A stretch of DNA of 64,000 nucleotides. Source: Clarkia xantiana subsp. parviflora. Its lineage: Eukaryota > Streptophyta > Magnoliopsida > Myrtales > Onagraceae. Under the pieces are notes generated by a model. It was given only the letters and a program-made list of their open reading frames with translations. It made no database searches and was not told the DNA's origin. The position numbers were made by a program, and so were the translations under genes. Shown here piece by piece: positions 1 through 10,624 of this stretch (the first letter of the stretch is position 1; each line of letters starts with the position of its first letter). The DNA lies in the NCBI GenBank assembly GCA_036873135.1, contig JAPTYO010000007.1, positions 3,702,763 through 3,766,762 on the forward strand, given 5' to 3'.

Positions 1-296
1 GAGAATTAAAATTATTATTTCCATCATTTTCGAATTTGAATGATTTTAATGGTGATTCATCAACAATTTCAAGTGTTATACTAAAAGTTTCTTTACATGT
101 TTTGTTTAAGCCATAAGATTTTATTTACACAATTTGACAAGAAAAAACTTATTAGACTTTGCTCACTTTTATCTCATTCAATTTTCAAATATTGATTATG
201 CGGCTTAGAGCTTCAACTTGAAAGTTAGATTGATGGTATATGTCACGACGTAAAATATTATGGATTTAAGGAGTTTTGTGAATTTTCAGTGAAACT

Positions 297-519
297 CGTT
301 GAAGACAAAAGAAAATATTGTATTTGCGCAAGTTTATTCACTTCTAAAGCAAGTTTTGATTCTTCGGTGATGACAACAGAAGTTGAAAAAGCTTTTTAAG
401 TTATGACTTATATGAAGAATAACGTATGAAATACTTTAGATGATGCACTCTTAAGTGATTGTTTAATCACTTATATAAAGTGGAATGTACCATCTAAGAT
501 TACAGAATATGAAATTTAA
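297..519 (+). pseudogene. Relic of hAT-family transposase (C-terminal dimerisation region)
   Basis: Two overlapping reading frames resemble the end of plant hAT transposases of the TTF-zinc-finger type. One frame reads KTKENIVFAQVYSLLKQ at about 297-350. The second, from about 367, reads MTTEVEKAF, stop, then a stretch containing DDALLSDCLITYIK, which corresponds to the family pattern TTERAFSAMK followed by DDFLSDCLVTYIER. A frameshift near 357-367 and several in-frame stops show it is dead. No terminal inverted repeats were found for it, and its 5' part may lie left of the window. The assignment rests on remembered family patterns. Confidence 0.45.
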
Positions 520-712
520 AAAATAACAGTTGTAAATTTTAGTATTTTACTAAATTGTGATTTGTACTTACTATATTTCAAATGAAATTTACTTATATAT
601 TAAATTAGCACAATTTTTTTTACAATAATGTATCACCATTAAAAAAAAATTAGATGCGCCACTACACGCACCAATAAGTTAAGTTTGTTGAAACCAAATT
701 GCATCATGTGTT
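520..712. other. AT-rich spacer, nothing recognised
   Basis: Short AT-rich stretch between the hAT relic and the Harbinger-type MITE. No reading frame or repeat was recognised. Confidence 0.5.
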
Positions 713-715
713 TAA

Positions 716-1495
716 GGGGGTGTTTGGATGGATGTAATGTGGGATGTAATCTCACATTACGTCCCATATTACATCAACATTACGTTGTTTAGTTTGCCAA
801 ACGACGTAATGTGTATTGTAATGTAATGTGCATTGTAATCTCAAATTACGTCCAAACTCAATTCAACGTAATGTTATATCCAAAAACGGATGTAATGTGA
901 CATTACGTCCAACATTATGGAGTGTTATTTTATTAATATTTATTAAATAGACAATACTTTATATTATCATTATAGCTTATTATGATAATAATTTTGTTAT
1001 TATTAGTAGTTTTTTTTATCTACTTAATAACTCATTATTATAATAAATAATAATGCACATGATGTTCGTATAAAATGAGTAAAGTCTTTTCAATGCATTT
1101 TTTATGAAAATTATCTCATAAAACTACATATAATGTTTTAACTATTAGAATTTTAGTAGTTGTGCATATTGAGTTTACATGTTTTGTTTTTAGAATTTAT
1201 AAATGACTATAGTATTAACCACACAACAAAACTTTAAGAAGTTAGTTGTTGTCAAAATATATTTTCTTTTTTAAATCTTATCATATGAAGATATAATATA
1301 CTCTCTATAAATTAATATAATAATAATAAAATCACATTATAATGCACATTACAATACATATTAAACACTGTAATCTAACATTACACTCCACATTACAGCA
1401 TAAATCTAACATTTCAAGTAATCTCACATTACAACTCACATTATTTGTAATCTCACATTTTAAATAATCTCACATTACGTCCATCTAAACGTACC
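716..1495. mobile_element. PIF/Harbinger-type MITE (Tourist-like), about 780 bp
   Basis: The left end reads GGGGGTGTTTGGATGGATGT and the right end, read on the other strand, GGTACGTTTAGATGGACGTA; both continue into similar subterminal sequence (AATGTGRGAT). The element is flanked by the 3-bp target duplication TAA at 713-715 and 1496-1498. A G-rich GTGTTTGG terminus with TWA target duplication is the signature of PIF/Harbinger elements. The interior is AT-rich and has no open reading frame, so it is non-autonomous. Multiple subterminal copies of CTCACATTACGTCC and its complement occur at both ends and could be transposase-binding repeats (inference). Confidence 0.8.
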
Positions 1496-1498
1496 TAA

Positions 1499-2443
1499 GT
1501 ATAATCTTGATACAAATGGCAGTATGTACGTAGCTAGCTGCTAGACTGCTAGGATTTGCTATGATGATATGGAAATGTTGTTGTCTTCTAATAAGTGGGT
1601 GCAATCATTAATGATTAAGATTTGGTTAACAGATGACATCGAGGACTTCTTTAAGAAGCATGCACCTCGATTATGTGCATGAGATTAGGATATTTAGGAT
1701 TGTTTATTTCAAAAGCCAACAAATATATAAATAATTAAAAACCATGAAGCAACATTTTGCTTTTAATATTGGAAATATTACCTTTTTTTAGTTTCCCACC
1801 TATTTTTTATATTTTTACATTTTTTTTAAACTTTTATGTGTCTTAACTATTATATGATTATTCAATGACGCATAAATTAATCCACCAAGTTATATGACTC
1901 GTCTTGACCCTTGCCCATGATAGACTTGATCAGCTAGTCCGAGAGACTGAATCTAGTAGGAGCTCGAGTCAAGGCTAGCCCTCTACCTTAACCAATTGAG
2001 TCATGATCAATTTAGAGTTTTTATCGGTCAACGTGAGCTAAGGGCTAGACTTGACACGTGGTTGTGCTAGATATGATCTCTCAGATTAGGAGATTATGTC
2101 TAACATGAGCTAAAGTCAATGTAAATATGTGAATCGAATATTGTGTCATTAAATAATCACAGTTCAGATATCTAAAAGTTTTTTTAAAAAATAAGGTACT
2201 ATATAAAAATTTAATTTCTGATAATTAAAGTACTAAAATATAATTTTACATTTGATGATAACATACGCAGTTTAGATTCCTTCCAATGGACTATTCTTCC
2301 AAACAAGTTACTCATATTTTTCAGCAAGGTACCAAAGTTTGTTTCAGCTAAAGTACATTAAATTTAACAGTCCATAAAATATCATAAATGTACAGTCTAT
2401 CGTGAGATGGACAAAGCTATTAAAGGATTAAAGAAATAATTAC
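1499..2443. other. Spacer, nothing recognised
   Basis: AT-rich sequence with no supported gene, RNA or transposon boundary. A less AT-rich patch at about 1890-2110 has no convincing coding frame. Confidence 0.5.
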
Positions 2444-2448
2444 TCTCT

Positions 2449-2632
2449 TGTTACGAAAGTAGAGAGGTAATAGAAGAGAGAACTTGAGGATATCTTATTA
2501 TCACACATAAGGAGCCCTTATATAGGGATTACATATACTTGTAGAGGAAGTAAATTTAATACTAGGAAAGTCTAAACAAGGAAGATGGTATATACACGTA
2601 ATATTGAACATCCACTAAATATATTCATAACA
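2449..2632 (-). repeat. 3' LTR of the Copia element
   Basis: A 184-bp long terminal repeat, nearly identical to 6589-6772. On the minus strand it begins TGTTATGAATAT and ends TTTCGTAACA. Confidence 0.92.
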
Positions 2633-2643
2633 CTCCCCCTTGG
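2633..2643 (-). promoter_or_regulatory. Polypurine tract of the Copia element
   Basis: Read on the minus strand the bases directly before the 3' LTR are AAGGGGGAGTG, the usual primer for plus-strand DNA synthesis in Copia elements. A second purine run (CAGGGGGAGAATC on the minus strand) lies about 200 bp inside, near 2832-2843. Confidence 0.75.
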
Positions 2644-2864
2644 ATGTTCATAAGGGAATTGTGCCTCGTTAAAACCTTACTAGAAAAAACCCATTGGGAT
2701 AAAAATCTAGTGAAGGAAAAAGAGTACACAATTATGGATCCCTTTTTGTAAGCTGCCTCGTTAAAAACCTTACCAGGAAAACCCGATGGGATAAAACATT
2801 GGTTAAGGGAAAAAGAGTGCAGCGATGTAGATTCTCCCCCTGATGTTGACATCGCGTAATTTCA

Positions 2865-4665
2865 TTAAGTCGACGCAATCCAATCATGTTCGCCAATATT
2901 CCAGATGTCGCAGTCGATAAAGCCTCCTTGAAAAGATCCGCTAGATAGTCATATGAAAAAATTCGTTGGATGAAGAATAACTTGAGGCGAATGTGTTTTG
3001 TATGTCTCCTTTGATATAACAAACTTCAACTCGAGTTATATAACCTGCATTATCTTCATATATATATATATATACAATATAATGCTACATTTGAAAATTG
3101 TGCACTTCCATGTTATAACTTACATTTATGTAGCAAATTAATTTAGGTCTTGATTCATCATGATATTAAGGTACTCAATAAATATGTTTATCTATGCAAA
3201 ATAGCTTCAAGACATTTTTTTATATGACAATATTATTTTCAATCTCTTAAGAACTCGATCTTCAGGCCGAGCCAAACCTTTGTCCTTTCAATATATTTTG
3301 TCTGAATTTAACATCATCAATAAATTGATTGTATTTACAAACTCTTCACGAGTTTCAATATCTTTAAATTCTCCCCCTCACGCGATGCCCCTTTCGGCTA
3401 TAGCGTGATCAATTCAGCTTATCAAAATATCAGTTTTCTTGATTCGCATAATATCATCTGATATATCTTGTATCCACTGGCTTCCACCTTCTGCATTTTT
3501 CATGTTAATACTTGCGTCTTTTCAAACTTTGGCCAATCATAATATTTGTTTAACATATTGAGCTCAAGATCCTCGACTCCTCGTCCTGTTTTATGATTTC
3601 ACTCATGAATAATATTCAAAACTGTTGTCGACAACTTTATATTTTACGGTTCCATCACTTCCCCTTAATGACATAACTCATTGAGATCTCTTTATTGCAA
3701 TTACTTTCAGGTACCTGAACCACTTCTGGGGTTTCATATTTAGTTATGTCTTTACTCCTTTTGGGGAAATCACCTCCATAATAAGACCATATTTATCTTG
3801 CTCCATTCTTTTATTAAAAAAATTCTTTGGAACCAATATCGCACGCTTCAGACGAGAGTTATTTTTCATTATAACCTGTCCAATCAGGACATTTCAAAAT
3901 TGGAGCATTTGCAGCTGCTACTTGACTTATGATTTTCTGGGTCTCATAAAGTCACTTATTGGCAGTATTTGAAAATGCTTTTCTCTTTGAACTTCAGATT
4001 CATATTCTCATTGTGCGAGGATCTAAATGAGATAATAACAATTTTTTTTTTCCAGTCAATCTCTTTTCTGCCAGCTGCTTCTTTTCTCCCTCTAATGTTG
4101 GGAAAAGTTGTTCACCAATGACAATCAACAATTCTTGCTTTAAATATATATCAGTCATTGTTCTCAATAAATTGTTTATAACCAACATATTTTTCCCAAC
4201 ATTCCAGACCCATCTTAGTGCGTTGCGTTGGAGCAATTCAAATATATATCGCACTTCATAAAATTCATATATGGAAAATTTGTCTCTTGACCAAAAATTG
4301 GTTGTAATGGGGAGAACTGTGATTTAACATTGGCTTGATGCGCAATTATATTGCTGCTTTCATAATAGCATGCATTTGTACTCAATTTGCTCTAATTGGT
4401 AGCAGTTTAGCTATTTAATTGGAGGATCTTTGTAACTTTCATGCTAAACTGCAAATCTAGACATGTAGTTGTCTGAATCTTGTAGTAAATATCAACTTTC
4501 AATATCATCATCATTCTTTATTACATAATCTGGAAATTTTGCTATTACAAATTCGTGATAATTAATGCACATGCGACCATATTGTAGATGCATCTTTCAA
4601 AATAATATATCGGTCCACATGGCAGGTGAACGGGCCCATATTCACCTTTTTATAATTTCCATAAA
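2865..4665 (-). pseudogene. Remnants of Copia pol (integrase, linker, RNase H tail)
   Basis: In minus-strand order, about 4665-4560 encodes GEYGPVHLPCGP and, after a frameshift, DASTIWSHVH. These match the integrase core pattern GDICGPIHPPCGP...IDASTRWSHV. A frame at 4254-4000 ends FPTLEGEKKQL...LSHLDPRT, the linker after integrase. About 3745-3640 reads PEVVQVPES...EISMSYV, the stretch preceding reverse transcriptase. The segment 3060-2865 reads YDYLADLFKEALST...GLRRL, the RNase H tail (DNLADLFTKALPT). The reverse transcriptase core (YVDD region) is not recognisable between about 3640 and 3060. Stops and frameshifts make the gene dead. Family patterns are from memory. Confidence 0.75.
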
Positions 4666-4838
4666 CAAGGGGAATTTATCCCGAACTTAGTTGATGATGA
4701 TCACATAATGAATTTTCCTTTGAGAGCAATTATCATAATGATTTATGGAGAATCTTCAGGTTCTTCCAAATAATGTACTGCGCATCTTAAGTGATCCGGA
4801 ATGGTCTGTAACCGGTCACGCCAAATATCATATTATAT

Positions 4839-6095
4839 GGGTAAAACTTCGGGTTTACCTCTATATTAATCAGTAAACTTCTGGTTTACCGAAAATATAA
4901 TCAATCATGCCAATATTGGCGGTAAACTTCTGGTTTACCTGATTTTTTTTTTTTATTATCTGCAAGAGACATATTTCTTCTAGGATATTCATGATCATTT
5001 ATTCAAGACTCATGATCTCTTAGGATCTTCATGATCCCTTATTTATAATAATTCATGATATACATGATTCATTCTTATACAAGACGATCTTTAATTCACA
5101 AATACAATGTTTCAAATCCTATTTTTTCATACATTTTAGGATCTTCCGGATCCTAAAATTATCAATTTTTGAGCTTTTGAATAACTCAAGATCTTCTGGA
5201 TCATTCTATAATAAAATGCAATAAACGTAATAATATATGTATATAATAAATATAATGCAGTGCAAGAAATAAAAATATAAATGTAAAGGTAGTGCAATAA
5301 AAAAAAATAACAGTATAATGTAAATAAAGTGCAAGAAATGAAAATATAAATATAAAAATTAAGGGAACTATAAATTCATAATGATTGATCTTCAAGATCG
5401 TAATATCGGATCTTCAGGATTCGAAATTCATAAAGAATGCATTTTTCTTAATCGTAAGATCCAAGAATTAACAATAATATACGCAAGGATTTTTTTTTTC
5501 ACTAATGCCAATTTTTGCGTAGTGTCATCGCGCTTCATATGATCGAATCATATAATTATATTTTGTTAGCGTAACCACGATGTTCAACGTCATCATTCAT
5601 CTTTGCATTCTTTTCGTGCATTCTTTATTTGTAAGAGGCATCATCATTTTTTATCGATATCATGATGATGCTAATTATTTTATCCTTTTCAAAATCAACC
5701 ATGACATGATAACAATAGTAAAATCGTATTCCATCAAAGTCAATCATAAACTGATGTACTCACTTCAGGGAGTGACAAATATTTTTATTGTAATCACAAT
5801 ATGCAATACTCACTTCAGGGAGTGCAAGATATTATCATTGCAATCATAAACTGTAATACTCACTTCAGGGAGTATAACGTTATAGTCATATAAACTACAA
5901 CACTCACTTCGGGGAGTGGAGTATATCCTCATTATAATAAATATTGCAACACTCACTTCAGGGAGCGAGCATATCTAGTGGGCGATGCAACACTCTTTGT
6001 ATCTTGATATATTTCAGCATCGAGCACTCATGTGCTTAGCCACACTATTTGTTTTTCTTGTGATAAATCATATACCATATACTCGCTTTAGGGGG
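4839..6095. repeat. Array of short hairpins with a common TTCNG loop
   Basis: At least ten short imperfect palindromes share a C-TTCNG-G core while the stem sequence changes. Examples: GGTAAAC/GTTTACC at 4921-4939; an 11-bp stem ATTTTAGGATC/GATCCTAAAAT with loop TTCCG at 5133-5159; CGGATC/GATTCG at 5407-5423; and TACTC(A)C/GGAGTR repeats starting near 5757, 5808, 5857, 5905 and 5952, with a degenerate one near 6080. The copy at 4839-4859 has a four-base TTCG loop. The array lies in the part of the Copia element where gag would be expected. The function is unknown. Confidence 0.75.
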
Positions 6096-6574
6096 TGGAG
6101 TCATATCAATACAAATATAACTTCATATACGAACAAATATTTAACACATAGAGTTGATCTCCACATAAAAAATAACTAACTGATATTTACCGTGATGTTG
6201 TCATGTACCCTAAAATCGTTTCACGCATGATCCGACATAGATTGATTCCAATAAATCTAGCATCTATCAAATAACAACAGTATTAGGAACATAATATCAA
6301 ATAGTAATAATAAAAACTTAAGATTTGAGATGATTAATATAAATTAATGTAAGAAAAAAAAAATCTCCCTTTTCAATTTTTTCCCGATATTGTTCTCTTT
6401 CGGTGTTGTTCTTGTCTGTAATCTCAAAGACCCCATTCCATCTTCTTTGAATTTATTTCCGTTCAACCTAGCTCGAACTCGAAGTGATCGTTAGGGGATT
6501 TTTGTTTTCGCCATCGTCTTCTCTCACTTTGGATCGTCTGTTTCGAATGTCCGACGATTTAAGATCGAGCAATT

Positions 6575-6588
6575 TCGTGCTGATAACG
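6575..6588 (-). promoter_or_regulatory. Putative primer-binding site of the Copia element
   Basis: On the minus strand CGTTATCAGCACGA directly follows the 5' LTR. It is not the common initiator-Met type TGGTATCAGAGC. I recall similar sequences in other plant Copia families, but the priming tRNA is not identified here. Confidence 0.6.
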
Positions 6589-6772
6589 TGTTACGAAAGT
6601 AGAGAGGTAATAGAAGAGAGAACTTTAGGATATCTTATTATCACACATAAGGAGCCCTTATATAGGGATTACATATACTTGTAGAGGAAGTAAATTTAAT
6701 ACTAGGAAAGTCTAAACAAGGAAGATGGTATATACACGTAATATTGAACATCCACTAAATATATTCATAACA
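6589..6772 (-). repeat. 5' LTR of the Copia element
   Basis: A 184-bp repeat matching 2449-2632 with about one difference. On the minus strand it contains a TATA-like stretch (CTATATAAGGG), a plausible retroelement promoter. Confidence 0.92.
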
Positions 6773-6777
6773 TCCCT

Positions 6778-7150
6778 CAATTTTTAGTGTAGTGTAATTT
6801 TTATTTTATAATTTATAATTTTTTCGATTGACCTTTTGTAATCTTATATTTACACGCTTAATTTTGTTTACATTTATTATTTACTACTTATTCAATTTCT
6901 CTCCTAAATACATTTTTTTAACTTTGTCAGTGACCCAGACCACTGCGTTTGAATATTCCAGACCAGACTTCAATTTTTATATGTTGGTGGTAATTACTTT
7001 CTTTATGTGAATGTATGTAGATTATTCAAAAATCCACCTGTATGCTTTTTGGACTTAGTATGTATGCTTTTTGGACTTATCAATTTGGCGCCATAACATT
7101 ATTTACAAAAAGTTTTTAAAAAAATCACATTCTGAATAAAAAGTCTCTTA
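6778..7150. other. Spacer, nothing recognised
   Basis: AT-rich sequence between the Copia element and the next TIR element. It includes a small direct repeat (TATGCTTTTTGGACTTA twice near 7040-7080). No gene is supported. Confidence 0.5.
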
Positions 7151-8968
7151 GAGCACTTCCAATAGGAAGTGCCTAGTGCCTCCACATCAGCAGCCACGTC
7201 ACTGCCAACTCATCAAAGTGGCACTGCTACAGTATTTGCTACAGTAAATGGCACTGTAAAATTGGTACTCTCTCCAGTAGTGGAGGCCAAGTTCCACTTC
7301 TACATTGGGACCCACATAATTTCATAATTCAAATATAATTTTTGCATTATATATAAATTATATATTCATATTTTTTTTACAAATACGGACATGAATAAAT
7401 AATGAGATTCAAGTATTAGATGTTTTAATTTAAAAAAAAAATAGGGAAAATATATACAAAATTATAAAAATGTAATTGAATTTTTTAATAAAAATTTACA
7501 TTCTATATGGATAAGAAAATAACCGGTCCGGTCGGTTCGGAACTGGTATAGACTGGACCGGTTCCAAACAGACCAATTATGCGAGAGGAGAACCAGACCA
7601 AAAACCAGTAATATACTTCTCAAAAAATTGATTTTTGATTGGACCAGACTGTTTTGAACTTTGGATCAGATTTGTCGGAGGATCGGTTTTTCATTTTTTT
7701 TTTTAATTAGGGTAAATTTGTATAGGAAAATGGGTCGGACCAGTTTTGAAACGAACCAGACTTTTTTTTACAGTTCCAGTCCAAAATCGGTCCAAAATTT
7801 TTAGTGCTAATTTCAAATTCAGTCCAGACCGGACCATACTGTTTTAATTAGTACCAATCCAGTTCGGAACATATTCGTGCCCGACCGGTTCGTGCATATC
7901 CATAGTTCTCTATTGTCAATTCATTGCAATAATTATACGTTACTTGACCAAGGTAAAATTACTATTAGGTGCAGTCCCCATGCGGCCTGCAGAATGATTG
8001 ATAAGTATAATTGTTGATATAATAACATTGATCAATCAAATTCATTGAATCTATTATTTCACCATAATCAGTGTATATCTGTTATACGTTGATTGACATA
8101 TCTTAATTCAACATCATCAACATATTCACGTTTATGTACATCCATGATCATATTAGTAAATTGACTATTGCATTAATCATGTGTTTTTATATATGATTTC
8201 CAATATATGTAAATTAGAAATATATTATATATATATACATCATTCTAAAAGTATAATTTTTATAATAATTTATCGTAAAAGATATATTTCTTTCATATAA
8301 TAATATAATATAATATAATACGTAAAATATATAAAAATATATATGCATTAAAATAATATAATATTTTGTAGTAATTATTTTTCATATTTAATAATTTGAA
8401 ATGTTATACTATTTCAAAATTTAGAATTAACGGTTATTCAACATGGTAACATATAAATAAATTAGATATGGAAATTTCGAAATTGTTTCAAAGTTAAAAA
8501 GTAGTAATTTTGGTTCGTGTCGTTATTTATGTTACATAATATTCAAAATGACTGATTACGGCTCTTGTCTATCTGATTTAGCGTAACCGAATATATATAC
8601 AATCAAAGAGATGAGCAACACAATCGAATAAAATAATATTAAAAAGTTGGCACCGACATGAACAGTAACTTGGGAGTTCCTACTAGTAGGCACTGTCCCT
8701 CTTCACTATTCACTCAATAATGGCAAAACAGTAATATTAGTAATTCTAGTCACGCCTAGTGGCGCCTAGTCAGCGTCCAGTGGCAAAAATTGGAACTAGG
8801 CACTCCCATTTTGGAACAAGGCACTCCTATTGAAAATGCAAGTGCCTATTTAATCATTATCAGTAGGGACCAACAGTAAATGGCACTAGGCACTAGACAC
8901 TCTCTACAATAATAAATTTACAATATAGAACTAGGAACTAGGCACTAGGCACTACAATGGAAGTGCTC
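7151..8968. mobile_element. Non-autonomous DNA transposon with short TIRs and GCACTAGGCAC repeats
   Basis: The ends are GAGCACTTCCAATAGG on the left and, on the opposite strand, GAGCACTTCCATTGTAG on the right. Both ends carry many copies of GCCTAGTGCC / GGCACTAGGC in the outer 150-300 bp. Such terminal and subterminal repeats are typical of plant class II elements. No target duplication was recognised and no transposase is encoded, so the superfamily is left open. A second, GGTTCGG-rich element appears nested inside. Confidence 0.65.
7503..7905. mobile_element. Nested degraded element rich in GGTTCGGAAC / GACCGG
   Basis: The segment begins with TGGATAAGAAAATAACCGG and ends near CCGGTTCGTGCATATCCA, so its tips (TATGGATAWG) are roughly inverted. 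Between them are many ACCGGTTCC-, CCAGACC- and GGTCGGACC-like words, a composition seen in decayed plant hAT elements. No coding frame or target duplication was found. Confidence 0.35.
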
Positions 8969-8976
8969 TTGATGTT

Positions 8977-9165
8977 ATCTTCATCAAGATAAGTTGTTAG
9001 TTTAATATCCATATACTATTGCAATAATCAGAATGCGGACATAACTTTCCTAAGCTAAATAAATAAATAAATAGTACTATTTGATGGAACACTACAATAG
9101 TATTAGTTAGCAAGTATACAAAGAAGCGTAAATCTATAAAATAAAATCATGAGATTCACATTTAT

Positions 9166-9217
<52 letters not shown>

Positions 9218-9250
9218 CAGTGCCTCGGAATACAATTCAGCAGCATGATA

Positions 9251-9289
<39 letters not shown>

Positions 9290-10040
9290 GCGGCTCCATT
9301 ATCAATAAATTTAGTTATCTTTAATAAATCAAATCGATTTTCCTGGAACTTCATTTATGAGGTGCATACTGCATATGCGAATGTGATGTAAATGCGGTGT
9401 AGCTTTTTATGGAAGGAAAAGTCTTAGTTGTGTTTGAACATTCCGCGATCTATTTTCTACGTTTACACCAACTCAATCAATAAAATATGTGGAAGGCTGA
9501 TTGATCTGTATACTTGATAATCTTTTTTCTCACTCGCATATGGATTGATAATTAATGTTTTGATTATGGATATTTTCAAAACTTGATGTGATTTAAATAC
9601 AAATTTTCTATTTATTAAAAGATAAATAGCATTGCAAGCTTAGATGTGATGGTATTAATCCGTTTCTGATCAATATTTTCGGTAATTTTCTGATTATAAC
9701 TTTGGTATAAGGCAAAACAGATATAATTAGAGAGTGAGGTGGCAAGATGTGATTGGCAGTAGGAGTATGAGAAGCGGTGGGCTCGAGATTACTCTACTTG
9801 CCGCGGAGTATGTGGACCGCTGATGGCGGAGATTTAGTGGGTCCCCTTCATCTTCCTTCTACTTTATTAGTTATTGTCGTCAACTGTTCTGTTGGACTCC
9901 ATTCCATTCAAGTACCACGGCCAATTTAGAGTTGTATTATTTATTATTATCTTACTTTAGCTAAACTTGAGAAAATAATAATTCGGAGATTTTTTTTTAA
10001 ATATAATATTTTTATTAATTTATCGCTTTTCGTGTCGTTA
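8977..10040. other. Spacer with (TA)n microsatellites
   Basis: It contains two long TA dinucleotide runs (about 9168-9211 and 9248-9272, the second followed by a T run). Open frames across these runs are low-complexity artefacts. A less AT-rich patch at 9720-9860 shows no convincing gene. Confidence 0.55.
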
Positions 10041-10044
10041 ATAG

Positions 10045-10545
10045 TGTGTAGGGGTGGGCGCGGACGGGTTCATTTTTTTTAAGAATAGATACCGTTCATA
10101 AATTCTCGGGTTTTCGGGTACGGGGGCGAGTTCGGTTAAACCAATTAACACACATATGTAAATGTATATTATTAATAAATCTATATATATATCCAAAACA
10201 AATATGAAATTTATGTTTGATTTTTAAACAATTAATACATTTAAGTTATTTTTTGTTAAATCGGTCAAACACTTCACAACATTAAGAAAAAGTATACATA
10301 AAATGTATATATATCATAATTTTACGTTGATTATACACACAAAAAAAAAATTAACACAAAATGTTCACATCATTGATTATAATATTGGTCTCCAATTTTA
10401 TGTTTTTTAATGGTTATTTTTAGTTGTAGTCGGACGGGTTCGATTTTTCCAAGTTTTCCGAAATAAACTCGGGTTTTAACTCAGGACGGGTCAGACGGTT
10501 TTCCTCGGGTTTCGGATTCCCTGGTTATTATGTCCCCCTAATAAA
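10045..10545. mobile_element. Degraded TAGGGGTGGGC-type element, probably hAT
   Basis: The left edge reads TAGGGGTGGGCGCGGACGGG and the right edge, on the other strand, TAGGGGGACATAATAACC. Inner flanks are rich in GGGTTCGG / CGGGTTTTCGGG words, like the hAT element at 39458. No matching 8-bp target duplication was found and no coding sequence remains. Confidence 0.3.
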
Positions 10546-10624
10546 TAACGTGTTATAATCTTTACACACAAATCTTTCTTGTGTCTAAGACTCTAATATA
10601 GTGTATTATTAAATAGGTAATAAA

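Larger units (their letters stand above)
2449..6772 (-). mobile_element. Ty1/Copia LTR retrotransposon, decayed interior
   Basis: A 4,324-bp element on the minus strand is bounded by two 184-bp LTRs that start TG and end CA. The LTRs differ at about one position (near 2484 versus 6624). Flanks read TCTCT (2444-2448) and TCCCT (6773-6777), a 5-bp target duplication with one mismatch. A polypurine tract (AGGGGGAG on the minus strand) abuts the 3' LTR, and the sequence CGTTATCAGCACGA follows the 5' LTR where the primer-binding site should be. The interior keeps fragments of integrase, the integrase-RT linker and the RNase H tail, all with stops and shifts; gag and the RT core were not found. It must therefore have moved using proteins from another copy. 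Confidence 0.9.

Noticed and set aside
9103..9391. Overlapping frames with Ile-Tyr repeats
   Set aside because: They are translations of TA dinucleotide runs on both strands.
10045..10545. Intact hAT element with TAGGGGTGGGC ends
   Set aside because: The right terminus is poorly matched and no 8-bp target duplication could be found, so only a degraded remnant is listed.
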